Part shown: positions 1-6,301 of the stretch, one piece after another | Position numbering within the stretch: position 1 is the stretch's first letter | Layout: each line of letters opens with the position of its first letter | Origin: an uncultured Ignavibacteria bacterium | Lineage (GTDB): Bacteria > Bacteroidota > Ignavibacteria > SZUA-365 | DNA length: 9,716 nucleotides | Direction of reading: 5' to 3' | NCBI GenBank assembly: GCA_913060595.1 | Contig: CAJXSA010000131.1 | Span: forward strand, 1-9,716 | The notes under the pieces: model-generated | What the model saw: the letters and a program-made list of their open reading frames with translations, nothing else | Told to the model about the DNA's origin: nothing | Database searches by the model: none | Made by a program: the position numbers and the translations under genes

Positions 1-494
1 TACAGGAAGGGAGGCTTCAGATAGTTTCCGGTGGGACTGGGCAGACCGTTCTTTTCGCATCGCGTGCCGCCGAGCACCACACCGATTTTCAGCACCGAGC
101 CGTCGCCGTTCATGGGAAACACGGGCTGGTCCCTGTTGGCCGCCCAGACATTCCCGGCGCGATCCACGGTTGTGCGTGACGGATTGTGCGTCATCCCCTG
201 CGGCGTCGTGCGGTATTCTCCGAGAATATCTCCCGTATTGGCATCGATGCGGATCACGGTCCCGCGGTCGGACGCCGCGACGTTCACGTACGGAAGCAAC
301 GCGCTCTCGTGATTGAGCTGCAGCTGATCGGACACCACGTCATGGTTGACGTTAATGAGCAGACCTTCGTCGAATTCCGCGTCGAGAGTCCAGGTTTTCA
401 CCTGCTGCGCCTGCACTGCCGTCACGCACAGAAGGATGCCCAGCAGGAGCGCATTGCTCCGGTGCAGTATCGTGTTCCTGTACGTGCCATTCAT
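1..494 (-). CDS. Secreted beta-propeller protein, streptogramin-lyase/NHL-like (3' end outside window)
   Basis: The first 164 codons are present and the gene runs off at base 1, so the full length is unknown. An N-terminal signal peptide is visible: basic start, hydrophobic core LLLGILLCVTAVQA at about residues 16-29, with cleavage likely near AQA-Q. The mature part holds blade-like repeats: GTVIRIDANTGDILGEYRT at about 78-96, and the Asp-x-x-Gly-Asn-Val-Trp motif DRAGNVWAANRD at about 111-122. These are typical of virginiamycin B lyase-like / NHL-type propellers with a 'fixed-vocabulary' of Gly-Asn-x-Trp strands. Family membership suggests an exported binding or scaffold protein; lyase activity is not implied. 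The ATG at 494 is preceded by GGAG at 502-505, seven bases upstream. It lies 122 bases after the stop of the ASH/T9SS protein on the same strand, and no clear terminator separates them, so read-through is possible. A dyad and a LacI-like half-box lie in that spacer. Confidence 0.82.
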   Translation of the reverse strand, partial: MNGTYRNTILHRSNALLLGILLCVTAVQAQQVKTWTLDAEFDEGLLINVNHDVVSDQLQLNHESALLPYVNVAASDRGTVIRIDANTGDILGEYRTTPQGMTHNPSRTTVDRAGNVWAANRDQPVFPMNGDGSVLKIGVVLGGTRCEKNGLPSPTGNYLKPPFL

Positions 495-561
495 AACCGA
501 ACTCCGTTTCCGATCGCGCCGTGGCGCATGTGGGACGGTCACGGCCGCCCCGTATTCAGTA

Positions 562-571
562 CAAACGCTTC
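562..571 (-). promoter_or_regulatory. Possible LacI-type operator half-box upstream of the propeller gene
   Basis: The minus strand reads GAAGCGTTTG, sharing the 9-mer GAAGCGTTT with the box at 6302-6311 in front of the lacI-type gene. It is less symmetric than that box: the last base breaks the GAA/TTC match. It lies 68 bases upstream of the propeller ATG. Binding by the neighbouring LacI-family protein is inference only. Confidence 0.25.
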
Positions 572-578
572 CCTGGGC

Positions 579-606
579 AGATAGTTACGCGTTTTCGAAA
601 ATATCT
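579..606 (-). repeat. 28-bp dyad element, copy A
   Basis: On the minus strand the element begins ten bases after the TAG of the upstream ASH/T9SS gene. It follows the pattern AGATA-N-TT-N-CG-N6-CG-N-AA-N-TATCT, with the perfect decamer palindrome TTTTCGAAAA at 592-601 inside. Nine symmetric pairs are present. A second copy with the same spacing lies at 6196-6223; the two match at 22 of 28 positions in either orientation. No T-run follows, so it is not an intrinsic terminator. It could be a protein-binding site for a dimer, a processing stem, or one member of a dispersed intergenic repeat. The rest of the 495-616 spacer holds only the GGAG ribosome-binding site and the half-box described separately. 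Confidence 0.6.
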
Positions 607-616
607 ACCGTATTCG

Positions 617-2056
617 CTATTTCAGCAGTGATATCATGCGACGCAGCAGCAGCGTTCCGCTGCGCAGTTCGCATACATACACACCGCTCGGAAGCTCCGC
701 CGCATCGAAGCGTACCGCATGCCGTCCCGGTGATGCCATTCCCTCGTACAGCGTGCGCACGACGCGTCCACGCAGGTCCCGGATGCGCAGCTGCATCTGA
801 GCGCGTTCAATCACTTCATAGCGTATCAGCGTTTCACTGTTGAAAGGATTGGGTTGATTCTGCTCGAGCACGACACGGCCGCTGCCGTCGAACAGCCTGC
901 GCCCGCCTTCTTCGCAGAGATCGGTGAGCGTGAAGGCCCCGGCTTGCTCGCGGATAGCGACGGAACCCCCGATCGATGCACTCTCCTCGATGTGCAGCAC
1001 TGTGGAGACGGTATCACCGAGCACGGCGAGAAAATCGAATTCCGCGATGACATCATCATGCAGCGGCAGCAGCGGCAGCGCATCAAAATCAATCACACGG
1101 TCACGGCCTTCGATACGCCCCTTCGGTGTCGCGCCGATGGGAACGAGCAGCGACGCCCGGTATCGCAGTCGCGTGGTGATCGCGGTTGCCCCGGCGAGCG
1201 CGATGCGCGCATCGGCATGCAGTCGCAGCGGAATGCGGACGATGCTTCCCGCCGCCGCCCGCAGCGTATCGGTCGACAGCAATGCATCCGCCGTCACGCC
1301 GATTCCTTCCCCGAACAGCTGAGCGATCGCGGCATCCGGCACGCCTTCGACGAAGAACGCGAGGCTGCCGCTGCTGAATCCCGCACGCCGCGGCGCGAAG
1401 CGCAGCGTCATCGCATGACTGCCGTACGGCGGGAGCAGCACGGGTGCACCTCCGGAGAGAACGGAGAACTGCGTGTCGTCGGGACCCTGCTGCTGCACGT
1501 CACGCACACGCACGGGACCTGCGGTCACATTCCGCAGTATGACGCTGACGGTGCTGTCGCGTCTTCCGCCCACCGGCACGGCGCCGAAATCGATGCGCGA
1601 CGCCTCGACGGCGATCTGCGGTGCCACCGCTTCACCGCGAATCGTGTAGCGCTGCGTGTCGACCTGCGTGTGCACGACAATGGTCGCCTGGAAACTGCCC
1701 GCGACCTTCGGTGCGAAAGAGAACGCCACGTCATGCACGCCCTGCACCGGGAGATGCACCGGAGGCAATCCTCCCGTCGTGGCGAAAAGAGCCGCATCTC
1801 CTGTTTCGATGAAGATGCTGTCGATGCGAATGCGGGCGGGACCGGTGTTGACCAGAAACGCAGCGATAAGACTGTCTTTCACCGTCCCCGCGGTAATGCG
1901 GCCCATATCCACGCTGCGCGCTTCCGCAGCGGGCATCACGATGGAGAACACGGCGTCAGACCTGTCCTGCACCTGTGCCCGGAGACGGGGAGTGACCGCG
2001 GCACTGGTGAGGAGCAGTGCACCGATGGCGCACAGTATGGACTTGCGCATCTTCAT
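617..2056 (-). CDS. Secreted ASH-repeat protein with cohesin-like region and T9SS type A sorting domain
   Basis: The 479-residue product begins with a signal peptide (MKMRKS, then a hydrophobic core, cleavage near RLRAQ at about residue 28). Two ASH / choice-of-anchor D-like beta domains follow at about 48-145 and 150-252; both contain the 'RFAP'-type strand (FSFAPKVAG, LRFAPRRAG). Residues about 258-375 resemble a cohesin-like beta-sandwich (DTLRAAAGSIVRIPLRL and a later VIDFD). The C-terminus, about 398-479, is a T9SS type A / FlgD-Ig-like sorting domain: LEQNQPNPFNSETLIRYEV, then RGRVVRTL, then PSGVYVCEL. It is therefore probably exported through the type IX system and held at or released from the surface. 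The start chosen is the ATG at 2056, because a signal peptide follows, GAGGA (2064-2068) sits seven bases upstream, and it overlaps the previous stop as ATGA, implying translational coupling. The open frame continues upstream to 2356, but that part lies inside the preceding gene and is not protein-like. Confidence 0.9.
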   Translation of the reverse strand: MKMRKSILCAIGALLLTSAAVTPRLRAQVQDRSDAVFSIVMPAAEARSVDMGRITAGTVKDSLIAAFLVNTGPARIRIDSIFIETGDAALFATTGGLPPVHLPVQGVHDVAFSFAPKVAGSFQATIVVHTQVDTQRYTIRGEAVAPQIAVEASRIDFGAVPVGGRRDSTVSVILRNVTAGPVRVRDVQQQGPDDTQFSVLSGGAPVLLPPYGSHAMTLRFAPRRAGFSSGSLAFFVEGVPDAAIAQLFGEGIGVTADALLSTDTLRAAAGSIVRIPLRLHADARIALAGATAITTRLRYRASLLVPIGATPKGRIEGRDRVIDFDALPLLPLHDDVIAEFDFLAVLGDTVSTVLHIEESASIGGSVAIREQAGAFTLTDLCEEGGRRLFDGSGRVVLEQNQPNPFNSETLIRYEVIERAQMQLRIRDLRGRVVRTLYEGMASPGRHAVRFDAAELPSGVYVCELRSGTLLLRRMISLLK

Positions 2057-4287
2057 CGGAAATTCCTCACCAATCTGAATCCAATTCCCCCCCTGGTGCG
2101 CACATGCGTGCCGTTGCGCGCAGCGCTGCGGCATTCCGTCGCAAAGCGGCTGTATCCCCCACCTCGATACACGCGAAACTGCGCGGGTGCCGCGACGGCG
2201 GGCCCGACCGGATCGACCTGCTGCGCTGTCGCGTACACGTTGTAGTAATCCCAGCACCACTCCGGGACATTTCCGTGCATGTCGAACACGCCGAAAGCGT
2301 TCACCGCGCGTGTGCCGACCTGCTGCGCGCTCCCTCCCGCGTTGCCGCAGTACCACCCCACCTGCCGCAGCGCGGGATCAGGACCATCACAGTACGGATC
2401 ACGCATGCCGCCATTCGTGTAATCGTCGTTCGAGCCAGCCCGGCAGGCGTACTCCCATTCCGCCTCCGTCGGCAGACGGTAGCCGGACGCCGCAAAATCA
2501 CAGGCCGCACTGTCACCGGAAATGACATAGCATGGCTGCAGGCCTTCTCTTTGAGAACGACGGTTGCAGTATTCGAGCGCTTCCAGCCAGCTGACATCCA
2601 TCACAGGCAGTTCGTCACCCGGCATCGATGAAGGATTATACCCCATGACGTCGATCCACGCACGCTGCGTAATTTCATGCGTGGAGATGTAGAACGATCG
2701 TGTAATCGTCACATCATGCGCCGGGCGTTCGGCCGCGCTGCCCGTTCCCGACAGATCTCCCATGCGGAAACTGCCCGGCGGGATCAGCACCATGTCCTGC
2801 GGTGCGGGAAGCGCCGTGAGCAGGGTCACGCGCACGAGACAGCGGTCACTGGCTATCATCGGGACATGCCATTGATACTGCAGTCCCCTCGCGCGCGGAG
2901 TGATCTCGGACCAGGTCACGCCGGCATCCGCGCTGAAGTCCAGCCGGACATCATCTTCGGGAGTAACGTCCGTCCAGGTGATCACCGTATCGCTGCCGGC
3001 GACGAACACCTCGCCGCCGTTCGGGTGCAGCAGTGTGATGACTCGCTCGTCCTCGCCTTTTCCCGGGAAGCCGGCCGTCGCGAAAAACGCATCCTCGCAG
3101 GCGCTGGTTTCGAGGGTGAAACGGCAGCTCGCGTACGCGGAATCCAGCGCGTCGAAACGCACGGTCAGGATGCGCTGCTGTCCGGCGGGAATGGTGAACG
3201 GCGGCGGTGAACCGCCATGATCCGTGATCGTGAATCGCGCGTCGTCCGGATCGATGCGGCGAATATTCACATCGCGTCCCGCGCTCTGCAGAATGATATT
3301 CTTTTCAATTGACTGCCCCGGCTCCACCCCCCCGATGGCGACGACGGCAGATGGCAGGAAGTCCAGCGTCGGCAGATCCTGCCGCGTGACGCTGTACGCG
3401 CTTTCCGCCATACTTCCATGTGCCGGCAGGGTGAGGGTGACATGGCGCGTGTACGCGCATCCCGCGCTTTCCCACGTGATCACGCAGGGATCGCGTTCTC
3501 GTGCCATCGCGAGAATGTCCCGATAGATGCGAAGAATATCTTCGCGGGTCGCAACATGGGAGAAGCAGCGCCCGCCGCTTTCCTCGCTGACCCGGCGCAG
3601 CAGCTGCGGAGTCTCCTCTCCGATGGTGACACAGTACAGCCGCGCCGCAGACTGCCGGATGGCGTCAAGAATGGCGCGTTCATCGCCGTCCGCCCGTCCG
3701 TCCGTGAGCAGAACGACGACGCGCGCGTGGCGACCGCGGGTGACGACGCGCAGCGCTCCCGCGAAGGGATCGATGAGCGCCGCGTCAAAGCTGGTGCCGC
3801 CTCCCGCGGACAGACGCTGCGCTGCCGCGCGCAGAAGCGCCGGATCGTTGGTGAAATCCTGTTGCAGCAGATTCGTCGTCGTGAATGATGTGATCGCACA
3901 CTCGGAAGCACCGCGGGGAAAGGCGTCGATCCAGGCCATCGCCGCGTCTTTCGCCATCGACAGACGCCCGCCGTCCATGGAGCCGGAAACGTCCATCGCG
4001 AGCACGGCGGAGAGCGTGCGTGCAGGCCCGGGAGGCGGACAGCTGACATCGATCACATCGCGTTGCACCCCGTTTTCGGTAAGAATGAAATCACCGGGCT
4101 GAAGACCGTCGATGACCTCCCCCGCCGCATCGAAGGCGTAGAATTTCGCGCGGAGCAGCGGGTAACTGCGCGTGTCGATGTCGAACAATGTCAGGGATTG
4201 CGCGTTGATGTGTGCGCCAGCGTCTCCCGCGGCGGGCGGAAGCAGGAGAAGCAAAAGCAGAAAGGCGGAAAAACAAGGGCGGCGCAC
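2053..4287 (-). CDS. Secreted VWA - ASH-like - Kre9/KNH-like - SUMF1 (FGE-like) multidomain protein
   Basis: This 744-residue protein opens with a signal peptide: seven consecutive leucines at 10-16, likely cleavage by about residue 30. A von Willebrand factor A domain spans about 90-265 with a complete MIDAS: DVSGS (D99, S101, S103), Thr165 in GGGTSF and Asp196 in LLTDGRADGD, so a divalent-metal-dependent ligand contact is plausible. An ASH-like beta domain (about 308-408) and a Kre9/KNH-like domain (PNGGEVFVAGSDTVITW, about 422-490) follow. The C-terminal 245 residues are a SUMF1/formylglycine-generating-enzyme fold: MVLIPPGSFRMGD, GYRLPTEAEWEYACR, FDMHGNVPEW and a final RGGGY...GFRLVR. The active-site cysteine pair of true FGE is not evident in the RGGGYSRFATECRSAAR segment, so a binding or structural role is likelier than sulfatase maturation. 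Start is GTG at 4287, preceded by GGAAGGA about five bases upstream. It shares an operon with the ASH/T9SS protein (ATGA overlap). It lacks its own recognisable T9SS sorting domain. Confidence 0.9.
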   Translation of the reverse strand: MRRPCFSAFLLLLLLLPPAAGDAGAHINAQSLTLFDIDTRSYPLLRAKFYAFDAAGEVIDGLQPGDFILTENGVQRDVIDVSCPPPGPARTLSAVLAMDVSGSMDGGRLSMAKDAAMAWIDAFPRGASECAITSFTTTNLLQQDFTNDPALLRAAAQRLSAGGGTSFDAALIDPFAGALRVVTRGRHARVVVLLTDGRADGDERAILDAIRQSAARLYCVTIGEETPQLLRRVSEESGGRCFSHVATREDILRIYRDILAMARERDPCVITWESAGCAYTRHVTLTLPAHGSMAESAYSVTRQDLPTLDFLPSAVVAIGGVEPGQSIEKNIILQSAGRDVNIRRIDPDDARFTITDHGGSPPPFTIPAGQQRILTVRFDALDSAYASCRFTLETSACEDAFFATAGFPGKGEDERVITLLHPNGGEVFVAGSDTVITWTDVTPEDDVRLDFSADAGVTWSEITPRARGLQYQWHVPMIASDRCLVRVTLLTALPAPQDMVLIPPGSFRMGDLSGTGSAAERPAHDVTITRSFYISTHEITQRAWIDVMGYNPSSMPGDELPVMDVSWLEALEYCNRRSQREGLQPCYVISGDSAACDFAASGYRLPTEAEWEYACRAGSNDDYTNGGMRDPYCDGPDPALRQVGWYCGNAGGSAQQVGTRAVNAFGVFDMHGNVPEWCWDYYNVYATAQQVDPVGPAVAAPAQFRVYRGGGYSRFATECRSAARNGTHVRTRGGIGFRLVRNFR

Positions 4288-4319
4288 AGCAGTCCTTCCG
4301 TGTACTGGGGGGACAGGGA

Positions 4320-4348
4320 ATGATACGAATTTTTCCGCCCCCTTTCTA
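4320..4348 (-). promoter_or_regulatory. Putative sigma70-type promoter for the VWA-SUMF1 operon
   Basis: Reading the minus strand, a -35-like TAGAAA (4343-4348) and a -10-like TATCAT (4320-4325) are separated by exactly 17 bases. The -35 matches four of six consensus positions and the -10 five of six. Transcription would start near 4313 and give a leader of about 26 bases containing the GGAAGGA ribosome-binding site. This is sequence inference; promoters in this phylum may follow a different consensus. Confidence 0.4.
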
Positions 4349-4356
4349 CCGCCTCC

Positions 4357-4384
4357 CCTGTGTTCAGCTGCTCGCGAACACGGG
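4357..4384 (-). other. Stem-loop directly after the lipoprotein stop codon
   Basis: On the minus strand the sequence after the TGA forms nine-base arms (CCCGTGTTC and GAACACAGG) around a ten-base loop, with a single A/C mismatch. No U-run follows, so it is not a canonical intrinsic terminator. It could protect the 3' end of the lipoprotein transcript or weakly separate it from the downstream operon. Confidence 0.4.
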
Positions 4385-4984
4385 TCAGCGGTTGAAGCCG
4401 CGGAGGCCCGGATTGCGGTCCGTTTTCATGGCGAGTATGCCGCGGCGCAGAAGGTCGGAGGAAACGGCGGAGAAAAAGCTGCTGCTGTTGAGGTCATCGT
4501 ACACCACCGATCCGTAGTCCTTGACGCTGCCCACCCAGATCACCTGTCCGGAGGTCGGGAGAAAGAGCTTGATGGTGCCCGTCTGCCATGCCGGTGTGTT
4601 CGTGTCGATGTCCGCTGCCTCGGGATGAAGCCACTCCCGCAGAGAGCGGCCGCTCTGTCCGCCTGAGAGGTAGAGAACGCCGTCGATCCCCTCGTCTTTG
4701 AGTGCCCAGAGTTTCTCCTTTTCGCTCATGTTCTTCAGCGGTGAATACAGGTCGAGGTCCCTGTACACGCGGGCGTCGGAGCTCTCCCGAAGATAGGATG
4801 CGAGGGCGGCTTCGAATTCATCCTTGGCCGCGAGATCACGGCTGTCATAGACGACGAGAACACTCTGCAGCGGCAGGGTGCGGTTGGCAAGCAGGAACTG
4901 CGTATCGACGACGGTATTGAGATCGACGGAGGAGCAGCCGGCAAGGAAAACGAGAACGAGAAGGGCGAGGGAAAGTGACTTCAT
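4385..4984 (-). CDS. Putative outer-membrane lipoprotein of unknown function
   Basis: The 199-residue product has a short lipoprotein signal sequence, MKSLSLALLVLVFLAGC, with lipobox LAGC at residues 14-17 and Cys17 as the lipidated residue. Ser18 and Ser19 follow rather than Asp, which does not suggest inner-membrane retention. The mature part appears to be a single mixed alpha/beta domain: a hydrophobic strand LQSVLVVYDS (about 39-48), helix-forming KDEFEAALASYL, then DGVLYLSGG and GQVIWVGSVKDYG strands. I do not recognise a named family; it loosely resembles small extracytoplasmic lipoproteins that carry a nucleotide-binding-like strand pattern, but no motif supports an activity. ATG at 4984 is the only start that retains the lipobox. 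No good Shine-Dalgarno precedes it. It is divergent from the dihydroorotate-dehydrogenase-like gene and lies 97 bases upstream of the VWA-SUMF1 gene, which has its own likely promoter. Confidence 0.82.
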   Translation of the reverse strand: MKSLSLALLVLVFLAGCSSVDLNTVVDTQFLLANRTLPLQSVLVVYDSRDLAAKDEFEAALASYLRESSDARVYRDLDLYSPLKNMSEKEKLWALKDEGIDGVLYLSGGQSGRSLREWLHPEAADIDTNTPAWQTGTIKLFLPTSGQVIWVGSVKDYGSVVYDDLNSSSFFSAVSSDLLRRGILAMKTDRNPGLRGFNR

Positions 4985-5208
4985 GGGGGTGTCGTGTTGT
5001 TCGTCGATGCGGGCTGCATCGCGGCGGTGCGTTCGACTGGATTCGCATCCCGCTGCGGACAGCCGCGTTCATGCAGCAAACTATGAAAGCGGCGCGCAAT
5101 AAGCAACGCAGCGGCTTGCGCTCCATGTGCGGATTCGTGATATTCCCACTCGGGAGGCTTGCAAGCGGGAGCCACAAAGATATCGTAATTCAGAGACGGA
5201 GTACCATC
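4985..5208. promoter_or_regulatory. Divergent intergenic region between lipoprotein and DHODH-like genes
   Basis: This 224-base spacer must carry promoters for both divergent genes, but none is convincing. Rightward candidates are TTGCAA (5159-5164) with TATCGT (5181-5186), spacer 16, and TTGCGC (5116-5121) with GATATT (5139-5144), spacer 17. A leftward candidate is CATAGT (5080-5085 on the minus strand). The spacer holds a perfect ten-base palindrome GCTTGCAAGC (5157-5166), set between two direct copies of CGGGAG (5151-5156 and 5166-5171). A six-base-pair hairpin, CGATGC/GCATCG with a five-base loop, lies at 5005-5021 in the lipoprotein leader. No small gene was supported. Confidence 0.35.
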
Positions 5209-6189
5209 ATGCCCAACTGTTCTACAACATACATGGGACTGCAGCTGCGCAATCCGATCATCGTCGCAAGCAGCGGACTGAGCAAAAACATCGATCGCAT
5301 CAAGGAGTGCGAGCATGCAGGCGCGGGTGCCGTGGTACTCAAGAGCCTGTTCGAGGAAGTGCTTGCGCAGAAAGACTTCGGTCTCAAGGAAGGGACGGTA
5401 GATCACACCGAGGCGTATGACTACTATCTCGCGCACATGGAGTTGCTCTACGGCGCATCGGACTACACCGACCTGATCAAGCAGGCCAAGGCGGAAACGG
5501 CGATCCCTGTCATCGCCAGCGTCAACTGCGTGTCCGGTAAATGGTGGCCGGATTTCGCCCGGCAGATCGAAGGCGCCGGTGCGGATGCGATTGAACTCAA
5601 CGTATTCGCCACGGCCACGGACCTCACCTTCGACGGTCGTCGCATGGAAGAACTGTACTACGAAATTCTCTCGGCCGCCAAGCAGAAAGTCGGCATTCCC
5701 GTCGCGCTGAAAATCAGTCCCTACTTCTCTTCGCTCCCCAACGTCGCGGTGGAGTTCGGACAGCGCGGACTCGACGGGCTCGTGCTCTTCAATCGCTTCA
5801 CGCAACCCGATATCGATATCAACGCGCTGTCGCTGAAAACCACTTTTTCCTTCAGCAGCCGTGACGAAGTGCATCTTCCCCTGCGCTGGACCGCACTCAT
5901 GTCGCATTATCTCCCGTACGACATCTGTGCAACCACCGGTGTCAAAACCTCAGAGGACGTCATCAAGCTGCTGCTCGCCGGCGCTTCCTCCGTGCAGCTC
6001 GCATCCGTACTTTATAAAGAAGGATTGGAAAGCATCGCCCCGATGGTTGCGGGCCTCGAGCAGTGGATGAGCGAGAAGGGCTTTGAATCTGTGGCCGACT
6101 TCCGTGGCAAACTCAGCTTCCATCGCGCTGACGATGCCGCACAGTACCTTCGCGCTCAGTTCATGGAAAAGATCTCAGAGGTGGAATAG
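5209..6189 (+). CDS. Dihydroorotate dehydrogenase-like FMN-binding TIM-barrel protein
   Basis: The 326-residue protein matches the DHOD-like branch (the PRK07565/COG0167 type) across its whole length. Landmarks are the N-terminal YMGLQLRNPIIVASSGLS, Lys45 in VVLKSLFEE, Lys168 in VALKISPYF, GLVLFNRFTQPDIDI at about 190-204, LPLRW at 223-227, and the phosphate-binding ATTGV (241-245) and LLLAGASSVQLASVLY (254-269). These fit FMN binding. In true class 1A enzymes a Cys (Ser in class 2) within an LNLSCPN-like segment is the catalytic base. Here that segment reads ELNVFATATD (129-138), with no Cys or Ser at the expected place, so orotate synthesis is doubtful and the substrate is unknown. The ATG at 5209 has GGAG at 5198-5201, seven bases upstream; the frame is open further upstream to 4975 but that extension is not conserved-looking. 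It appears to be a single-gene unit ended by the terminator at 6230-6273. Confidence 0.92.
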   Translation: MPNCSTTYMGLQLRNPIIVASSGLSKNIDRIKECEHAGAGAVVLKSLFEEVLAQKDFGLKEGTVDHTEAYDYYLAHMELLYGASDYTDLIKQAKAETAIPVIASVNCVSGKWWPDFARQIEGAGADAIELNVFATATDLTFDGRRMEELYYEILSAAKQKVGIPVALKISPYFSSLPNVAVEFGQRGLDGLVLFNRFTQPDIDINALSLKTTFSFSSRDEVHLPLRWTALMSHYLPYDICATTGVKTSEDVIKLLLAGASSVQLASVLYKEGLESIAPMVAGLEQWMSEKGFESVADFRGKLSFHRADDAAQYLRAQFMEKISEVE

Positions 6190-6195
6190 AGGCCA

Positions 6196-6223
6196 AGATA
6201 TTTTCGAATTTTCGCAATTATCT
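6196..6223 (+). repeat. 28-bp dyad element, copy B
   Basis: This copy starts six bases after the TAG of the DHODH-like gene and precedes its terminator. It shares AGATATTTTCGAA (6196-6208) exactly with copy A and keeps the same 18-base gap to TATCT (6219-6223). It has eleven symmetric pairs out of fourteen: AGATA, TT and CGAA on the left pair with TTCG, AA and TATCT on the right. As RNA it could fold into an AU-rich hairpin just ahead of the terminator; as DNA it resembles a dimer-binding site. Confidence 0.6.
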
Positions 6224-6229
6224 CAACAT

Positions 6230-6273
6230 TCATCCCGTTTTTCCCGGCGGGATGATTTTTTTTTCTTTTTTTT
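6230..6273 (+). terminator. Strong intrinsic (rho-independent) terminator
   Basis: An eight-base-pair stem TCATCCCG (6230-6237) / CGGGATGA (6248-6255) encloses a ten-base loop. It is followed by nine T's, one C, and eight more T's (6256-6273). It lies 41 bases after the DHODH-like stop codon and insulates the LacI regulatory region from upstream transcription. Confidence 0.9.
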
Positions 6274-6301
6274 CATTTCCAGGAGCAATGCGAACCTTCT
6301 T

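Noticed and set aside
214..228. Palindrome TATTCTC-C-GAGAATA within the propeller gene
   Set aside because: It is explained by the codons for a Gly-Asp-Ile-Leu-Gly-Glu-Tyr blade motif, with no regulatory context.
854..2245. 463-residue open frame on the plus strand
   Set aside because: It runs opposite the ASH/T9SS gene and the end of the VWA-SUMF1 gene. Its Arg/His/Asp-rich product has no recognisable fold, signal peptide or ribosome-binding site.
2057..2356. N-terminal extension of the ASH/T9SS protein to 2356
   Set aside because: The extension overlaps the VWA-SUMF1 gene, is Arg-rich and lacks domains. The ATG at 2056 has a ribosome-binding site and a signal peptide directly after it.
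5178..5190. AGATATCGTAATT as a third copy of the 28-bp dyad
   Set aside because: Only the first bases resemble the element. The 18-base gap and the TATCT arm are missing.
4975..5208. N-terminal extension of the DHODH-like protein to 4975
   Set aside because: The added 78 residues are not like the family, overlap the divergent promoter region, and the start at 5209 has a well-placed GGAG.
4981..5907. 308-residue open frame on the minus strand
   Set aside because: It is the reverse-strand shadow of the DHODH-like gene and the divergent spacer, with no family features.
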